Below, piece by piece: positions 36,832 to 46,908 of a DNA stretch of 64,000 bases; positions within the stretch are counted from its first letter, which is position 1, and the number at the start of each line of letters is the position of its first letter. This stretch comes from Tritrichomonas musculus (Eukaryota > Parabasalia > Tritrichomonadida > Tritrichomonadidae), in NCBI GenBank assembly GCA_039105265.1, contig JAPFFF010000013.1, forward strand, positions 682,001-746,000, written 5' to 3'. Position numbers and translations under genes: made by a program. The notes under the pieces were generated by a model. The model had not been told where the DNA came from. It ran no database searches and was given only the letters and a program-made list of their open reading frames with translations.

Positions 36832-39800
36832 ATGAAAAATAAATTATTGAGTAAGCTCACCAAAAGAGATATCTTATCGTTACCCGGATTCGCTAATAAA
36901 ACTGCATCGTTGAGAGAGTTGAAGGGTGAGTTATCGAATCGATTGATAAGTATGCATATTAATAGGAGAGGTGTTTGCGTTGATGATTATATTAGAGCAT
37001 TTGATAAGGATGATAATAAATTATTCGCGACCATTCGTAAAAGCAAATCGAGTCATATCAATCGAGTTCAGCAACGTAATCAGTATAAAAATAGTATTCG
37101 CGACAACGCATTAGAGGAGAGGCTTATATTAAACATCCCCATCAACTTATATCAATCCAAGACTGATGAGAGAATTCAATATGAGAAACGAATCAAGGAT
37201 GTTGTCAATAAACGCAATTTCCAAAAATATATGACCGAATATATGTTATACGTGAATAGGAGGATATCATTTGATGTGTTGATAGGAGATGATGAAGACA
37301 AACGTTTAGCATTTTGTGAGGCGTTGAGAAAATGTTATAGTTTGAAAGGTGATGAGAGACCTGTTGTCAAAGCTCACTCACTCGATGGTACCTATAAATA
37401 TTTCACCTTGAGTGATAAATGGATGATTGATAACACGATTGGTCATATCGCAGGCACCGTTGATTTGATCGAAGATGCTAGTGATGTAAATCCCAACTAC
37501 AACAGCACATTTATACCCGTTCGATACGAAGCATTATTTGTAACTAAAAGTAAGTTCAAAAAGACCACCACATTTTCGATTCAAAAATTGGACCCTGATA
37601 CGAATACAGTTTATAATGAAGAGATTGAGATTGATGAAGATTTTAGAAACATGTATGATGGCGGATTTTTCCCATATATCAATTTGAGCAATATCGATTT
37701 GACAGATTACCATATATTTAGTTCCATAGACAAAAATAATTATAAGGACAACTGCTTCGTATATGCATGTATTCAATCAGGTGTGTTTGAGATAGATGAA
37801 ATAAATCATTTGAGGAATTATATTAGGACTAAGCGAGTTCCTTGTAATCGTATTATCAGTGTTGCCAAGGAATTCAAATGCCACTTCATTATACGACGTA
37901 TCGATGAATCCAAAGATACTCGCCACCAATATAATGTTAGAATTGATACGCGAAAGAAACCATGGGCTAAGGATTACGTGAGAACTGTCGACCTACTCCT
38001 ATATAAGAATCACTACATGATTAATAAAAATATCATGGCGACAACATATTATTTGGAACATAGAGATGAGCTCGATGAAAAATTTGCTCATATTCCAATT
38101 GATAGGAGAGTTCTAATCAAGGGTGTTAATAAAGATACCCCTCTATATAAAAATGAAGGTACCACTCCAATGATTATACTACGTAAGATGTTTGATTTAA
38201 ACTTATTTAGAGAGATTAAGAATTGTGAATTAAATATATTAGCAACGACCGAATTCAATAATAATCTCAATGACTATGTCGATTTAAATTATGATGAGGA
38301 GCTATGTTGCAAACCTATCAAAACAGATACTAATTACGGTAAGCAATGGAGTAGGATTTATTATAGCGATTACGAAACCAACTCAACGGTGTCTCCTCAT
38401 GTTCCATATCTAAATTGTACAGCTTGGAGAGATGGTGCATATATTCACAGTATATCTTTCACAGGAGATAATATTAATGAACAGCTATTAGATTATTTAC
38501 AGGACCAATCATTAACATACTTTCACAATCTAAAATATGATGCATGCTTCTTCATGAACACATATGGTTGGCGGCCCAAGATACTTGAGCGAGCAGGTAC
38601 TATATTACAAATCATCATGAACAAATATATCGATAACAAGATTGTGAAAACGTTAACGTTCCGCAACAGCTATTCTCTAATTAATAAGCCCTTGAGGAAA
38701 TTCGCGAGCATGTTCAACTTAGATGTCCACAAGGAAATCATGGCTTATAAGTTATATACGGAACATAATATTAAACGTTGTATCGTGCCAGCGTTAGAAT
38801 TCCAAATACAATATTATGATGAGAAAAAAGATGAGAAATCTTTGCATGAGATTGCACGAGATTTTAAACAGTTGATTGAAAATGCGAAGATAGCTGATGC
38901 GTATGACTCATTAAATATAGATATCATGAAATATGCGAAATTTTATTGCAAGAAGGATTGCATAGTTTTGATGAAGGGCTTGGAGAAATTTAATGAAGAC
39001 CTCATGAAAATATTTCATGAAACCAAGATTAATATGTTAAACATTCATAACTATATATCTATCTCAGCTATTGGATACGATTTCGCTAAGAGATATGGAT
39101 GCTTTAATGGATGCTATGAGTTGAGTGGTAAGCCCCAGAATTTTATCCTGAGATGTGTTAGCGGAGGTAGGACAATGACTGCGAATAATGATAAGCAATA
39201 CATAGAGGGGCGCATCCAAGACTTCGATGCAGTGTCTTTATATCCATCTGCGATGAGAATTATGAATGGGGTACCCAAGGGCAAGCCTAAGATCATCCCC
39301 GCAAATGTTTCGAAGGAAGAGCTGTTGAGATATGACACGTTTTTTGCAGAAATCAATATTACAAAAATTAAATGTAAGAGTGATATTGATTACAAATTTG
39401 GGCATGTATTCCATCGGGATGATAATGGTAGCAAGATATTTGATAACAATCCAGTCACCCATTTCTATATCGACAAGATAGCATTCATGGATTTAATGGA
39501 GTTTTATGATTTCGATTATGAGTTCATTCGCGGATACTATTTCAATGAAGGTTTCAATACAACTATAAATAAGTTCATCGATAAATTATTTAGACTTAGA
39601 TTGAGATACCAACGAGCATGTAATCCGTTGGAGCAAACTATTAAGCTGCTCCTCAATAGTATATATGGTAAGTCTATTTTGAAAGCTATTCCAATCGAGA
39701 CTAAATCCGTCCCCAAGGAGAAGATATATAACTATATCTGGAGGAATTATAATTATATAAGTGAGATTACAGAAACCGATAATATTAACAACGTTTATGT

Positions 39801-40362
39801 TAAGAAGATGAAGCCTATATATAATCACTTCAACCTACCACAATTTGGGGCATCAGTTCTCTCATGGAGTAAGCATATTATGAATAGAGTTATGAATACG
39901 GCTGAGCAACACGGCATCAATATATATTATCAAGATACTGATAGCATGCATATTATGGAAGATGATGTTGAACGCATCGCAAAAATATATAATTCAAAAT
40001 ATGGGAGACAATTGATTGGTAAGCAGATGTGTCAGTTTCATATTGATTTTGACAGATTTGATGGTGCTGTTGGCGAAGTCCATTCACGTAAACTGATAGC
40101 GCTTGGTAAGAAATCATATCTAGATATACTGGTCGATGAGAATGGCAACGAAGGATATCATATTAGAATGAAAGGTGTTCCTAAACAATGTATTCTCAAT
40201 TATTGTAAGCATCATAATATTAGTGTTGAAGAATTATATGAGCTCATGTATAATGGTGAGGAGATTACATTTAACCTACTCGATGGTGCCAATTGTTTTC
40301 GCAAAAATAAATTGTATCAGCAAATCAATCTCCCTCAATTTAATAGGACGATGAAGTTTTAA
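36832..40362 (+). CDS. Polinton protein-primed family-B DNA polymerase with N-terminal module and protease-like region
   Basis: 1176 residues. Residues 1-60 carry the module shared with two other proteins (LLSKLTKRDILSLPGFANKT). Residues ~300-400 look like a papain/OTU-type cysteine-protease fold (DNCFVYAC, Cys308; LLLYKNHYMI, His394). Exonuclease motifs are SDYETN (~513), FHNLKYDACF and YCKKDC. Polymerase motif A is DFDAVSLYPSA (~799), motif B KLLLNSIYGKS (~938), motif C YQDTDSMHI (~1035) and GKKSYLDIL follows. Protein-primed polymerases copy linear genomes from a terminal protein, which fits the long terminal repeats. Confidence 0.9.
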   Translation: MKNKLLSKLTKRDILSLPGFANKTASLRELKGELSNRLISMHINRRGVCVDDYIRAFDKDDNKLFATIRKSKSSHINRVQQRNQYKNSIRDNALEERLILNIPINLYQSKTDERIQYEKRIKDVVNKRNFQKYMTEYMLYVNRRISFDVLIGDDEDKRLAFCEALRKCYSLKGDERPVVKAHSLDGTYKYFTLSDKWMIDNTIGHIAGTVDLIEDASDVNPNYNSTFIPVRYEALFVTKSKFKKTTTFSIQKLDPDTNTVYNEEIEIDEDFRNMYDGGFFPYINLSNIDLTDYHIFSSIDKNNYKDNCFVYACIQSGVFEIDEINHLRNYIRTKRVPCNRIISVAKEFKCHFIIRRIDESKDTRHQYNVRIDTRKKPWAKDYVRTVDLLLYKNHYMINKNIMATTYYLEHRDELDEKFAHIPIDRRVLIKGVNKDTPLYKNEGTTPMIILRKMFDLNLFREIKNCELNILATTEFNNNLNDYVDLNYDEELCCKPIKTDTNYGKQWSRIYYSDYETNSTVSPHVPYLNCTAWRDGAYIHSISFTGDNINEQLLDYLQDQSLTYFHNLKYDACFFMNTYGWRPKILERAGTILQIIMNKYIDNKIVKTLTFRNSYSLINKPLRKFASMFNLDVHKEIMAYKLYTEHNIKRCIVPALEFQIQYYDEKKDEKSLHEIARDFKQLIENAKIADAYDSLNIDIMKYAKFYCKKDCIVLMKGLEKFNEDLMKIFHETKINMLNIHNYISISAIGYDFAKRYGCFNGCYELSGKPQNFILRCVSGGRTMTANNDKQYIEGRIQDFDAVSLYPSAMRIMNGVPKGKPKIIPANVSKEELLRYDTFFAEINITKIKCKSDIDYKFGHVFHRDDNGSKIFDNNPVTHFYIDKIAFMDLMEFYDFDYEFIRGYYFNEGFNTTINKFIDKLFRLRLRYQRACNPLEQTIKLLLNSIYGKSILKAIPIETKSVPKEKIYNYIWRNYNYISEITETDNINNVYVKKMKPIYNHFNLPQFGASVLSWSKHIMNRVMNTAEQHGINIYYQDTDSMHIMEDDVERIAKIYNSKYGRQLIGKQMCQFHIDFDRFDGAVGEVHSRKLIALGKKSYLDILVDENGNEGYHIRMKGVPKQCILNYCKHHNISVEELYELMYNGEEITFNLLDGANCFRKNKLYQQINLPQFNRTMKF

Positions 40363-40405
40363 TATTTTTGATTGGCTTGGACTAACTTGTTGAGTACCTA
40401 CCTCC

Positions 40406-43400
40406 TTATAATGAATGTATTCCATTCTTGGTATTATCTTCAGCTAAGATACCATTTGATGAAAAGAATGACCCACCAATCAATATGAAATTAGCTGTTG
40501 GATTGACCATTAAATTGCTACTATTTAATGGAAATTCAATATTGTTTAACCAGATCTTATTTGGTTCGTATTGGTATTCATACGTAGGTGTATTTTTAAC
40601 ATTGAATGATATATTAATTTTAATTTCTTTTTCACTGGCAACATTATTTTTGTTTTCATGATATGTCAAATAGAGGGTTGCCTCATATGCATCAAATGGT
40701 TGTTCGAATTGGTAACGAATGCTAGTACTATTTGGTACGCTGAATGTATACTTAATTCGCGTTAATCTATTCGCTAATGCAGCTAATCTTGATTCAAAAG
40801 ATTCTATGGTTGCTTTCAAATTTGTGTTCTCAGTTACCAAATTTTCTATCCTTGTCTTCAGTTCATCATAATCACTTTTTAATGCATAATTTGACAAATC
40901 AACTGGTTCTGGGATATCTGTTTTCAAAGCAAAAGTGTTCGACACATATCTTGCTGAATAAGCGTTTTTGTCTGTTGGTTCGATATTTTTGGTTATTGAA
41001 CATGATAAAATTTCCGGTGTTTCACCACTTCCTGGATTGATTAATTCATGGGAGCTATACAGTATCCAAAGACCAGAATTACTTCCTTCGATGCGCATTA
41101 TCTGAGAGGGTTGTTCGTCATCATCGTCATTGTACGAATAATCTATGTGAACATAATGAGCCGTATAGAAATTGTTTGATGAGACAATATCCAACCCATA
41201 TTGCTCAATCAGTTCATGATATGTGTCGTAATCCAAATCAGGAATTGTATTATTGACGATTTTGAATTGAATAGTTGTTTGCCCCTCAATAATTTCTGGA
41301 ATAATGCTTTTCATAGCATAATTGGTTAAATCAACAGGTTCAGGTATATCTTTCTTTAATGCATACTCCTTCAAGACATCATTGACCTCATCAACCGTGG
41401 GGTACTCGTTTATGATTGTAGCTAGTGAAGCATCATTAGATTTGGTCTGTTCATGGATAGCATCAATTTTATTATGAAGAGCATTTATGTCACAGGTATA
41501 GGCTAAATCATTTGGTGTAAATGACATCCTCCTAACACAAGTATTCTCCTTGATAGTAATAGTATTGACTTTAACATTTTGGGGATTAGGTATGATTATA
41601 GTCTTATCATTGAGAGTGCATGTTGGGAAGTAATCGCAACCTTCATATTGACTAACACTACCATTGTCTATAGTAATTGTAACAATATATTCCTCATAGT
41701 CTATATCATTGAATTCGCTAATAAACATTAACATCAGCCTAACTTTGATAGTTCCATTTGTAATCACATCTTCAGCTTCAAGATGAACATCCTTATTGAC
41801 TAGCTTACCAACAATATCAATAGTGTCATCTCTAACTAAATTATTTTTGGAAATATAGATATCATCAAGTAGGGTTGTATTAAATTCAACCTCATTTATT
41901 TTTTCAGCTAATAGTCTAAATGCTGGTTTCAATGACTCCCTGAAGTGGTTGCATAAATCGATAGCATCTCTATAGGTTGTAATGGTTGTTGAGGGGTTGT
42001 TAACATCATCAGTATATTCGACAGCAACTTTATCTGCATCGCACCAATTTATGATTGGAGTTAAATCAGTTGTAGTTGACCTTGCTATTTTTAATGGAGG
42101 TAGGTTGCTTCCATCACCTAGATGATATAAAGCTTGCTCACCTTGGGATATACCTTCAATGGTTGAATCTATACCAGCTTTAGTGATTGTGAACCCTGTT
42201 CGAAATAACGTCAATCCAACATTGGCTATGCTACCAGCCGTGCCGATGACTCCAAATGCCAGGGCTACATTTGATACGATTCGAACCTGGTCGATATCAT
42301 CTTGCAAGTGTTGAGTAATTCTTTTAGTCTCACCCATTTCTGCATTTAATGTATCCACTCTACTGGTCAAATCTTTAACATCATAACTAACTACATCAAA
42401 GTTGTTAGTGAGTACATTCAAATCACTCCTCATGGTAGTAATATTATCAGCCGTAATGACCTTAGATGATGTTATATTGTAATCAGTATATAAGGTTGTC
42501 GCGGCATCTGGTCTCGGGAGTACTTCATAATATTGTTGGTCGATTATATATTTGAATGCGTTAGTTGACGGGTCCCAATTCACTTCATCAATGGGGTCAG
42601 TGAAATCTTTCTTCAAATATAGTTCAATATTTTTGGTATCTGTATTAATTTTAGTAGTAGAATATTCATAGCTAATCTTCTCAATCGTATCTAGGATTGG
42701 GATGACATCAACATATACCTTGCCATTCTTTTGAGCATGGAACCCATCTGGTTTGAATGATAACCTAGTGCCAGTAATCGAATCCCCCAAATATATATCC
42801 AAATATATCTTATCAATCAGGTCGGTTCGAATTCCCTCGATGTTATCCATTGATAAATATAAAATGATGGTACCATAATACCCTGGATGTAACGAGTTCG
42901 ATAGACCATCTGTTAAATGGTTCTCGTAAGCATATGTCATATTCCATTCACTACCATCTCTAATAGTACCATCATTCATTTGAATTTTGAATACATGTTT
43001 ATAGTTTTTCAATAGCGAATGCATCAAACCATTCCCTTCATTTGTAATTATCGACTCGTGCAAATCTGTTTGCTTAATAGTTATCCAGCAACCGTAGCAA
43101 TCGTTAGTTTTCTTACTGGGTCGAAGATTCCATTTGGTGATAACTTTAGAATTGAGTCTACCTTGGATATTATTACCTGTCCAATAGCCTTTATTGGAAT
43201 GGGTCTCATCAGCACACCATTTCAATGACCAATGGTTACCAAAACAATGTTCTGTAAACTTGAATTCGAGTTGGTCTGGTATAGTATAATCATCAGGCAC
43301 CTCAAATATAATTTTGTAGTAATCCTCATCCTGTATAATGTAATCCTGAATAATGGATGGCTTATAGAAGTAGTGGACATCACTTTTATGAAGCTTCAAC

Positions 43401-45565
43401 GCATTATCAGCAATTATGGTTTTACATTTAATAGGCTTATCCGTTTTCAATAGAGTTGGTGTGTATTCATTCATAATTGATAACTCTCCATTGAGGAATA
43501 GCTTATATGGATGAAATGGTAACTTTTTATCAAATGCTATATAAAACTTACCATCGAGGTCATTTTGGTCAGCAGGTCCAATGGATCTTGTTGCGATTAA
43601 AGAACTATCATTGATAATACAGAAATTTTGATACGAATCAAATTTGATTACTGGACACAGTATCTTATTATTTTTGGATACAATATAGAACTCTTTAATA
43701 TATCTGCCTTTGCTATCATATATAACATTCTTTCGTAACACAATTTTGAAAATTGGTCTATTGTAGCTGAGGAAGGCTTGTTTTTGTTCATCAGGAACAT
43801 TAATAACTAATAGGTTACATTCGATATTATTAATGGTATTTGTTAATGAAGATACATCCTTGTTTGTAATTATGAATTCATCGATACCTGCCTCACTGGC
43901 AAAATTTGAATCGCCTGCGGGTATCTCATCCAATCTATCCATGACATAATTATGAGCCTCACATAAATTATTCACCAAATCAATCGTATCAACAAATACT
44001 GATGCTACATCCAATAATGGGTTATCATCCGTTAGTATATCAATCTCATCACTAAGGGGTGTTGGTTTAGCTTTCTTCTTGAGGCGAGCTGCTATAGCTG
44101 CATGCTCTCTCTTCATCTCTTCAAATTTCAATTTATGCTCCATGGGACTAAGCTTCTTATAGGTCTTCTCCTCATTGAATATTATTTTGATTCCATATAT
44201 AATCAGTAATAATGTCAATTGAAACGTGCCTGCACATATTAGAAAATTATCAGGTTCTTGGAGCCATTTAATGAAACTACCAAAGTTATCAAATACTTTA
44301 TGTACTGTAGATGAATCAATTGTTGGTAGTGCATCAACAACCCTATCCTTAAATGTGATTAGGTAGCGAACCAGTTTACCAGATGTATCTACTGTATAAT
44401 GCCAGATGTATCCTGAATTAAAATATAATGATTCCATCAATGATGTGGCTGTATTGTATGTTACCTTACTCATAGATGATACCCCTGAGAGTGTGTATGA
44501 TAATAGCTTACCAGTTATAGAGAATGTACTTTTCAATAGAAGTAGCATAAAACTTGATGTCTTGACCACTACATTGATAACTTTATCCATGTTATCGTGA
44601 CTGATAGGTGACTTGTTTTCAATCAGTGTATCCACATCTTCGATATCATACTCCTTATTATCATCTGGGTTCACGATGACATCATATTTGGTTGGCTCGA
44701 CTGGGAGGTCATCACCTGATGGAGCTTTTTGACACTTCACTTTGCGTATCTCATATCTATCATTTATTTTTAGGACAACGAGGTACTCCATATTCTCAAG
44801 TGTATTCAAGAGATTTGTTATATCACTATTGGAAGCAGTTGATATATCATTTTGAAGACCATTCAATATTTGTAATAGGTTTGCATTATTGGTATTGAGA
44901 CTGGTGAATAGATTGGCATATGTTTTGATATTATTTGTTGCATTGAGATTATTTGATAATGAGGAGCCAAATAAATTCAGTTGACCATTAGGATATATAT
45001 CTGTATTCTCAAATCCGGATTTCTTCACAAACCCATTCATGTTAGATAATAATGATTGAATCGAAGTATTGGATGAGTTGTATGTTTTGATGACATCATT
45101 TATACTTGACGGATTGTGTGGTTGAATTATGTTGTTGTTATCGATATAATTCATTTGACTCAATGATATATCTGTGTTCGCCAAATCACTCAAATCGACC
45201 CCATCTATATTTAGGTCATGTATATATTTGGTTAGATTATTAAAATTGGTTCTCAATAATTCCATCAGTTTATTATAAGTGGTACAATATTGTGTATTTG
45301 TAGCACCATCAGCGAAGACAGGTAAGCTTTGCCCACCAGTAATAGTTAAATCTTTAAATGAATCAATTTTAAAGTCCTTTCCTAATGCCATTTGGTCAAC
45401 TTCAGCTTTGCTATATATATTATTGAATGCGACTGGTTCACCATCCTCTCGTGTGAAACTGAATTGTTCGTTACCTTCATCATCTTCAGCTACTTCTATC
45501 GACAAACCTTTATCCTTTAACTTGGTTGCTTCATTACAACGAAAAGCATATGGTACAATAGACAT
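40406..45565 (-). CDS. Giant fibre-like Polinton protein
   Basis: 1719 residues, the largest protein of the element, on the minus strand. The N-terminal ~430 residues are Asn/Ser/Thr-rich. A strong transmembrane helix lies at ~437-460 (FQLTLLLIIYGIKIIF). The middle is strand-rich. A second hydrophobic Gly/Ala-rich stretch is at ~1098-1125. The C-terminal third has tail-fibre-like repeats (KKDIPEPVDLTNYAMKS ~1408; PEPVDLSNYALKS ~1553), then a coiled coil (~1560-1605) and a terminal beta domain. LSNYALKS-type repeats are typical of phage tail fibres. A host-attachment or membrane-fusion role is therefore plausible but unproven. Confidence 0.6.
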   Translation of the reverse strand: MSIVPYAFRCNEATKLKDKGLSIEVAEDDEGNEQFSFTREDGEPVAFNNIYSKAEVDQMALGKDFKIDSFKDLTITGGQSLPVFADGATNTQYCTTYNKLMELLRTNFNNLTKYIHDLNIDGVDLSDLANTDISLSQMNYIDNNNIIQPHNPSSINDVIKTYNSSNTSIQSLLSNMNGFVKKSGFENTDIYPNGQLNLFGSSLSNNLNATNNIKTYANLFTSLNTNNANLLQILNGLQNDISTASNSDITNLLNTLENMEYLVVLKINDRYEIRKVKCQKAPSGDDLPVEPTKYDVIVNPDDNKEYDIEDVDTLIENKSPISHDNMDKVINVVVKTSSFMLLLLKSTFSITGKLLSYTLSGVSSMSKVTYNTATSLMESLYFNSGYIWHYTVDTSGKLVRYLITFKDRVVDALPTIDSSTVHKVFDNFGSFIKWLQEPDNFLICAGTFQLTLLLIIYGIKIIFNEEKTYKKLSPMEHKLKFEEMKREHAAIAARLKKKAKPTPLSDEIDILTDDNPLLDVASVFVDTIDLVNNLCEAHNYVMDRLDEIPAGDSNFASEAGIDEFIITNKDVSSLTNTINNIECNLLVINVPDEQKQAFLSYNRPIFKIVLRKNVIYDSKGRYIKEFYIVSKNNKILCPVIKFDSYQNFCIINDSSLIATRSIGPADQNDLDGKFYIAFDKKLPFHPYKLFLNGELSIMNEYTPTLLKTDKPIKCKTIIADNALKLHKSDVHYFYKPSIIQDYIIQDEDYYKIIFEVPDDYTIPDQLEFKFTEHCFGNHWSLKWCADETHSNKGYWTGNNIQGRLNSKVITKWNLRPSKKTNDCYGCWITIKQTDLHESIITNEGNGLMHSLLKNYKHVFKIQMNDGTIRDGSEWNMTYAYENHLTDGLSNSLHPGYYGTIILYLSMDNIEGIRTDLIDKIYLDIYLGDSITGTRLSFKPDGFHAQKNGKVYVDVIPILDTIEKISYEYSTTKINTDTKNIELYLKKDFTDPIDEVNWDPSTNAFKYIIDQQYYEVLPRPDAATTLYTDYNITSSKVITADNITTMRSDLNVLTNNFDVVSYDVKDLTSRVDTLNAEMGETKRITQHLQDDIDQVRIVSNVALAFGVIGTAGSIANVGLTLFRTGFTITKAGIDSTIEGISQGEQALYHLGDGSNLPPLKIARSTTTDLTPIINWCDADKVAVEYTDDVNNPSTTITTYRDAIDLCNHFRESLKPAFRLLAEKINEVEFNTTLLDDIYISKNNLVRDDTIDIVGKLVNKDVHLEAEDVITNGTIKVRLMLMFISEFNDIDYEEYIVTITIDNGSVSQYEGCDYFPTCTLNDKTIIIPNPQNVKVNTITIKENTCVRRMSFTPNDLAYTCDINALHNKIDAIHEQTKSNDASLATIINEYPTVDEVNDVLKEYALKKDIPEPVDLTNYAMKSIIPEIIEGQTTIQFKIVNNTIPDLDYDTYHELIEQYGLDIVSSNNFYTAHYVHIDYSYNDDDDEQPSQIMRIEGSNSGLWILYSSHELINPGSGETPEILSCSITKNIEPTDKNAYSARYVSNTFALKTDIPEPVDLSNYALKSDYDELKTRIENLVTENTNLKATIESFESRLAALANRLTRIKYTFSVPNSTSIRYQFEQPFDAYEATLYLTYHENKNNVASEKEIKINISFNVKNTPTYEYQYEPNKIWLNNIEFPLNSSNLMVNPTANFILIGGSFFSSNGILAEDNTKNGIHSL

Positions 45566-45581
45566 TTTAACAGATAGTAAA

Positions 45582-46328
45582 ATGTTGTGTTCAGTTAATA
45601 GTAATGCAACAGATTATAGTCTGGTGAAGCTAAATGTAGACATACCTTGGAAATGTGATTATGTGAAGTATTATGTTTCCTCAATCAATACAAAGGGGAA
45701 TATATTGATAGTAACTAAGGATGACTATTTGATGTTTTCATATGAGGACGGAAATAATGAACGTTCGCTGATGATAGAATTTAAAGACACATATTATTAC
45801 TCAATGCTTGGATTGGTTAAATACTTGAATAGTTGTCAAAACATAATTGTGTTCAAAAATATTGATGGTAGGACAATGAGTTTATCGAGTCAGCATAAAG
45901 TATCGTTCATTAGAGGTTCTCATAGAGCTAAACTGATAACAGGATTATATAGTGTAAAGAATGAAGTTGTTATACCTGCCAACAATGAGACAGTTGTACC
46001 TGATTTGCCAATATTGGATTATGCCAATAGATTATATCTCGTATCACTACAAGGTCAAGCTGTACATAGTATTATAGGAGAACATGAATATACACCATCC
46101 GTGATTGCAACAGTTGATACTGTTATAGAACCACAGGCACCTATTATAATTGATTACGATTCATCTAAACCAATCAAAATTAAAACATTTACCGATTCAC
46201 TAAAACACATCGAAATGAGGCTAGTAGATTTCATGTACCAACCTGTCATATTAAAGTCTCCATTATTTGTCAACATTAAAATTAAACCTGCAGGGACAAC
46301 TAATATTGACACGCCAACGAATCATTAA
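45582..46328 (+). CDS. Polinton protein, alternative minor capsid candidate
   Basis: 248 residues from ATG 45582. This start is preferred because the longer frame (from 45279) would overlap the start of the giant protein by ~290 bp on the other strand; with this start the two genes are divergent with a 16-bp gap. The protein is strand-rich. Its end (FTDSLKHIEMRLVDFMYQP followed by SPLFVNIKIKP) resembles the C-terminal pattern of minor capsid proteins of Polinton-like viruses. It ends close to the right terminal repeat. Assignment is inference. Confidence 0.55.
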   Translation: MLCSVNSNATDYSLVKLNVDIPWKCDYVKYYVSSINTKGNILIVTKDDYLMFSYEDGNNERSLMIEFKDTYYYSMLGLVKYLNSCQNIIVFKNIDGRTMSLSSQHKVSFIRGSHRAKLITGLYSVKNEVVIPANNETVVPDLPILDYANRLYLVSLQGQAVHSIIGEHEYTPSVIATVDTVIEPQAPIIIDYDSSKPIKIKTFTDSLKHIEMRLVDFMYQPVILKSPLFVNIKIKPAGTTNIDTPTNH

Positions 46329-46334
46329 GCTTGG

Positions 46335-46908
46335 ATTCAATTAAAGATTTATTTTTGAGTAGGTATCGGGTGTACATGAAGTGGTTGCATGAATAGATGT
46401 ATGTGATGAGATATGGGAGATGATTGCATGAGTGGATGTGTGTGATGGTTGCATGAGATGATTTGCGATACAAGATATGGGAGATGATTACTTGAGATGA
46501 TTGCTTGAGTGGATTTGTGTGAGATGGATTGCTGTAGGAGTATACTAGATAGGTTGCATGAGATGATTGCATGAGATGAGTGGATGTATGAGATGGGTTG
46601 CTTGAGATGGGTTGCTGTAGGAGTATGCTAGATAGGTTGGTATTAAGTAGTTATACATAGTGAAGGGGGGATAGATAACTAGTATAAGCAAATGGGGCTC
46701 TCCGTGTAGGGTGGCTGGGTGGGGGTTGCTTGGGGCTGTTTGGAGATATGGTTTATTATAGCGAGGGAGCTTTTCAAAGCGAGGGAGCTATAATATAAAA
46801 CATCTCCAAAGTACCTCAAATTATCGTCTCTTCAGGAAGCTTTCAAAGCTGGAGAGCCCCATTTGCTTATACTAGTTATCTATCCCCCCTTCACTATGTA
46901 TAACTACT
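46335..46908. repeat. Polinton right terminal inverted repeat
   Basis: Reverse complement of 25106-25675, nearly identical. It carries the same internal inverted pair (outer ~263 bp from ~46646 to 46908). The last gene stops 6 bp before it. Confidence 0.9.

Larger units (their letters stand above)
25106..46908 (+). mobile_element. Polinton/Maverick element, looks whole
   Basis: A 21.8-kb element with 5'-AGTAGTTATACATAG ends and ~570-bp terminal inverted repeats. Its gene set defines the family: retroviral-type integrase, FtsK/HerA-type packaging ATPase, protein-primed family-B polymerase, jelly-roll-type capsid candidate. About 16 open frames fill the interior with short spacers, and all the large ones are open, so no obvious break was noticed. 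The near-identity of the terminal repeats points to a recent insertion. It lies inside repeat A copy 2. Relative to copy 1, ~231 bp of the target (equivalent of 20233-20463) are absent, and no matching target-site duplication is visible (ATTGTGG versus TGCGTGA). Confidence 0.93.

Noticed and set aside
45279-45581. Upstream extension of the last Polinton gene
   Set aside because: It overlaps the coding start of the giant protein on the other strand; the ATG at 45582 gives a clean divergent arrangement.
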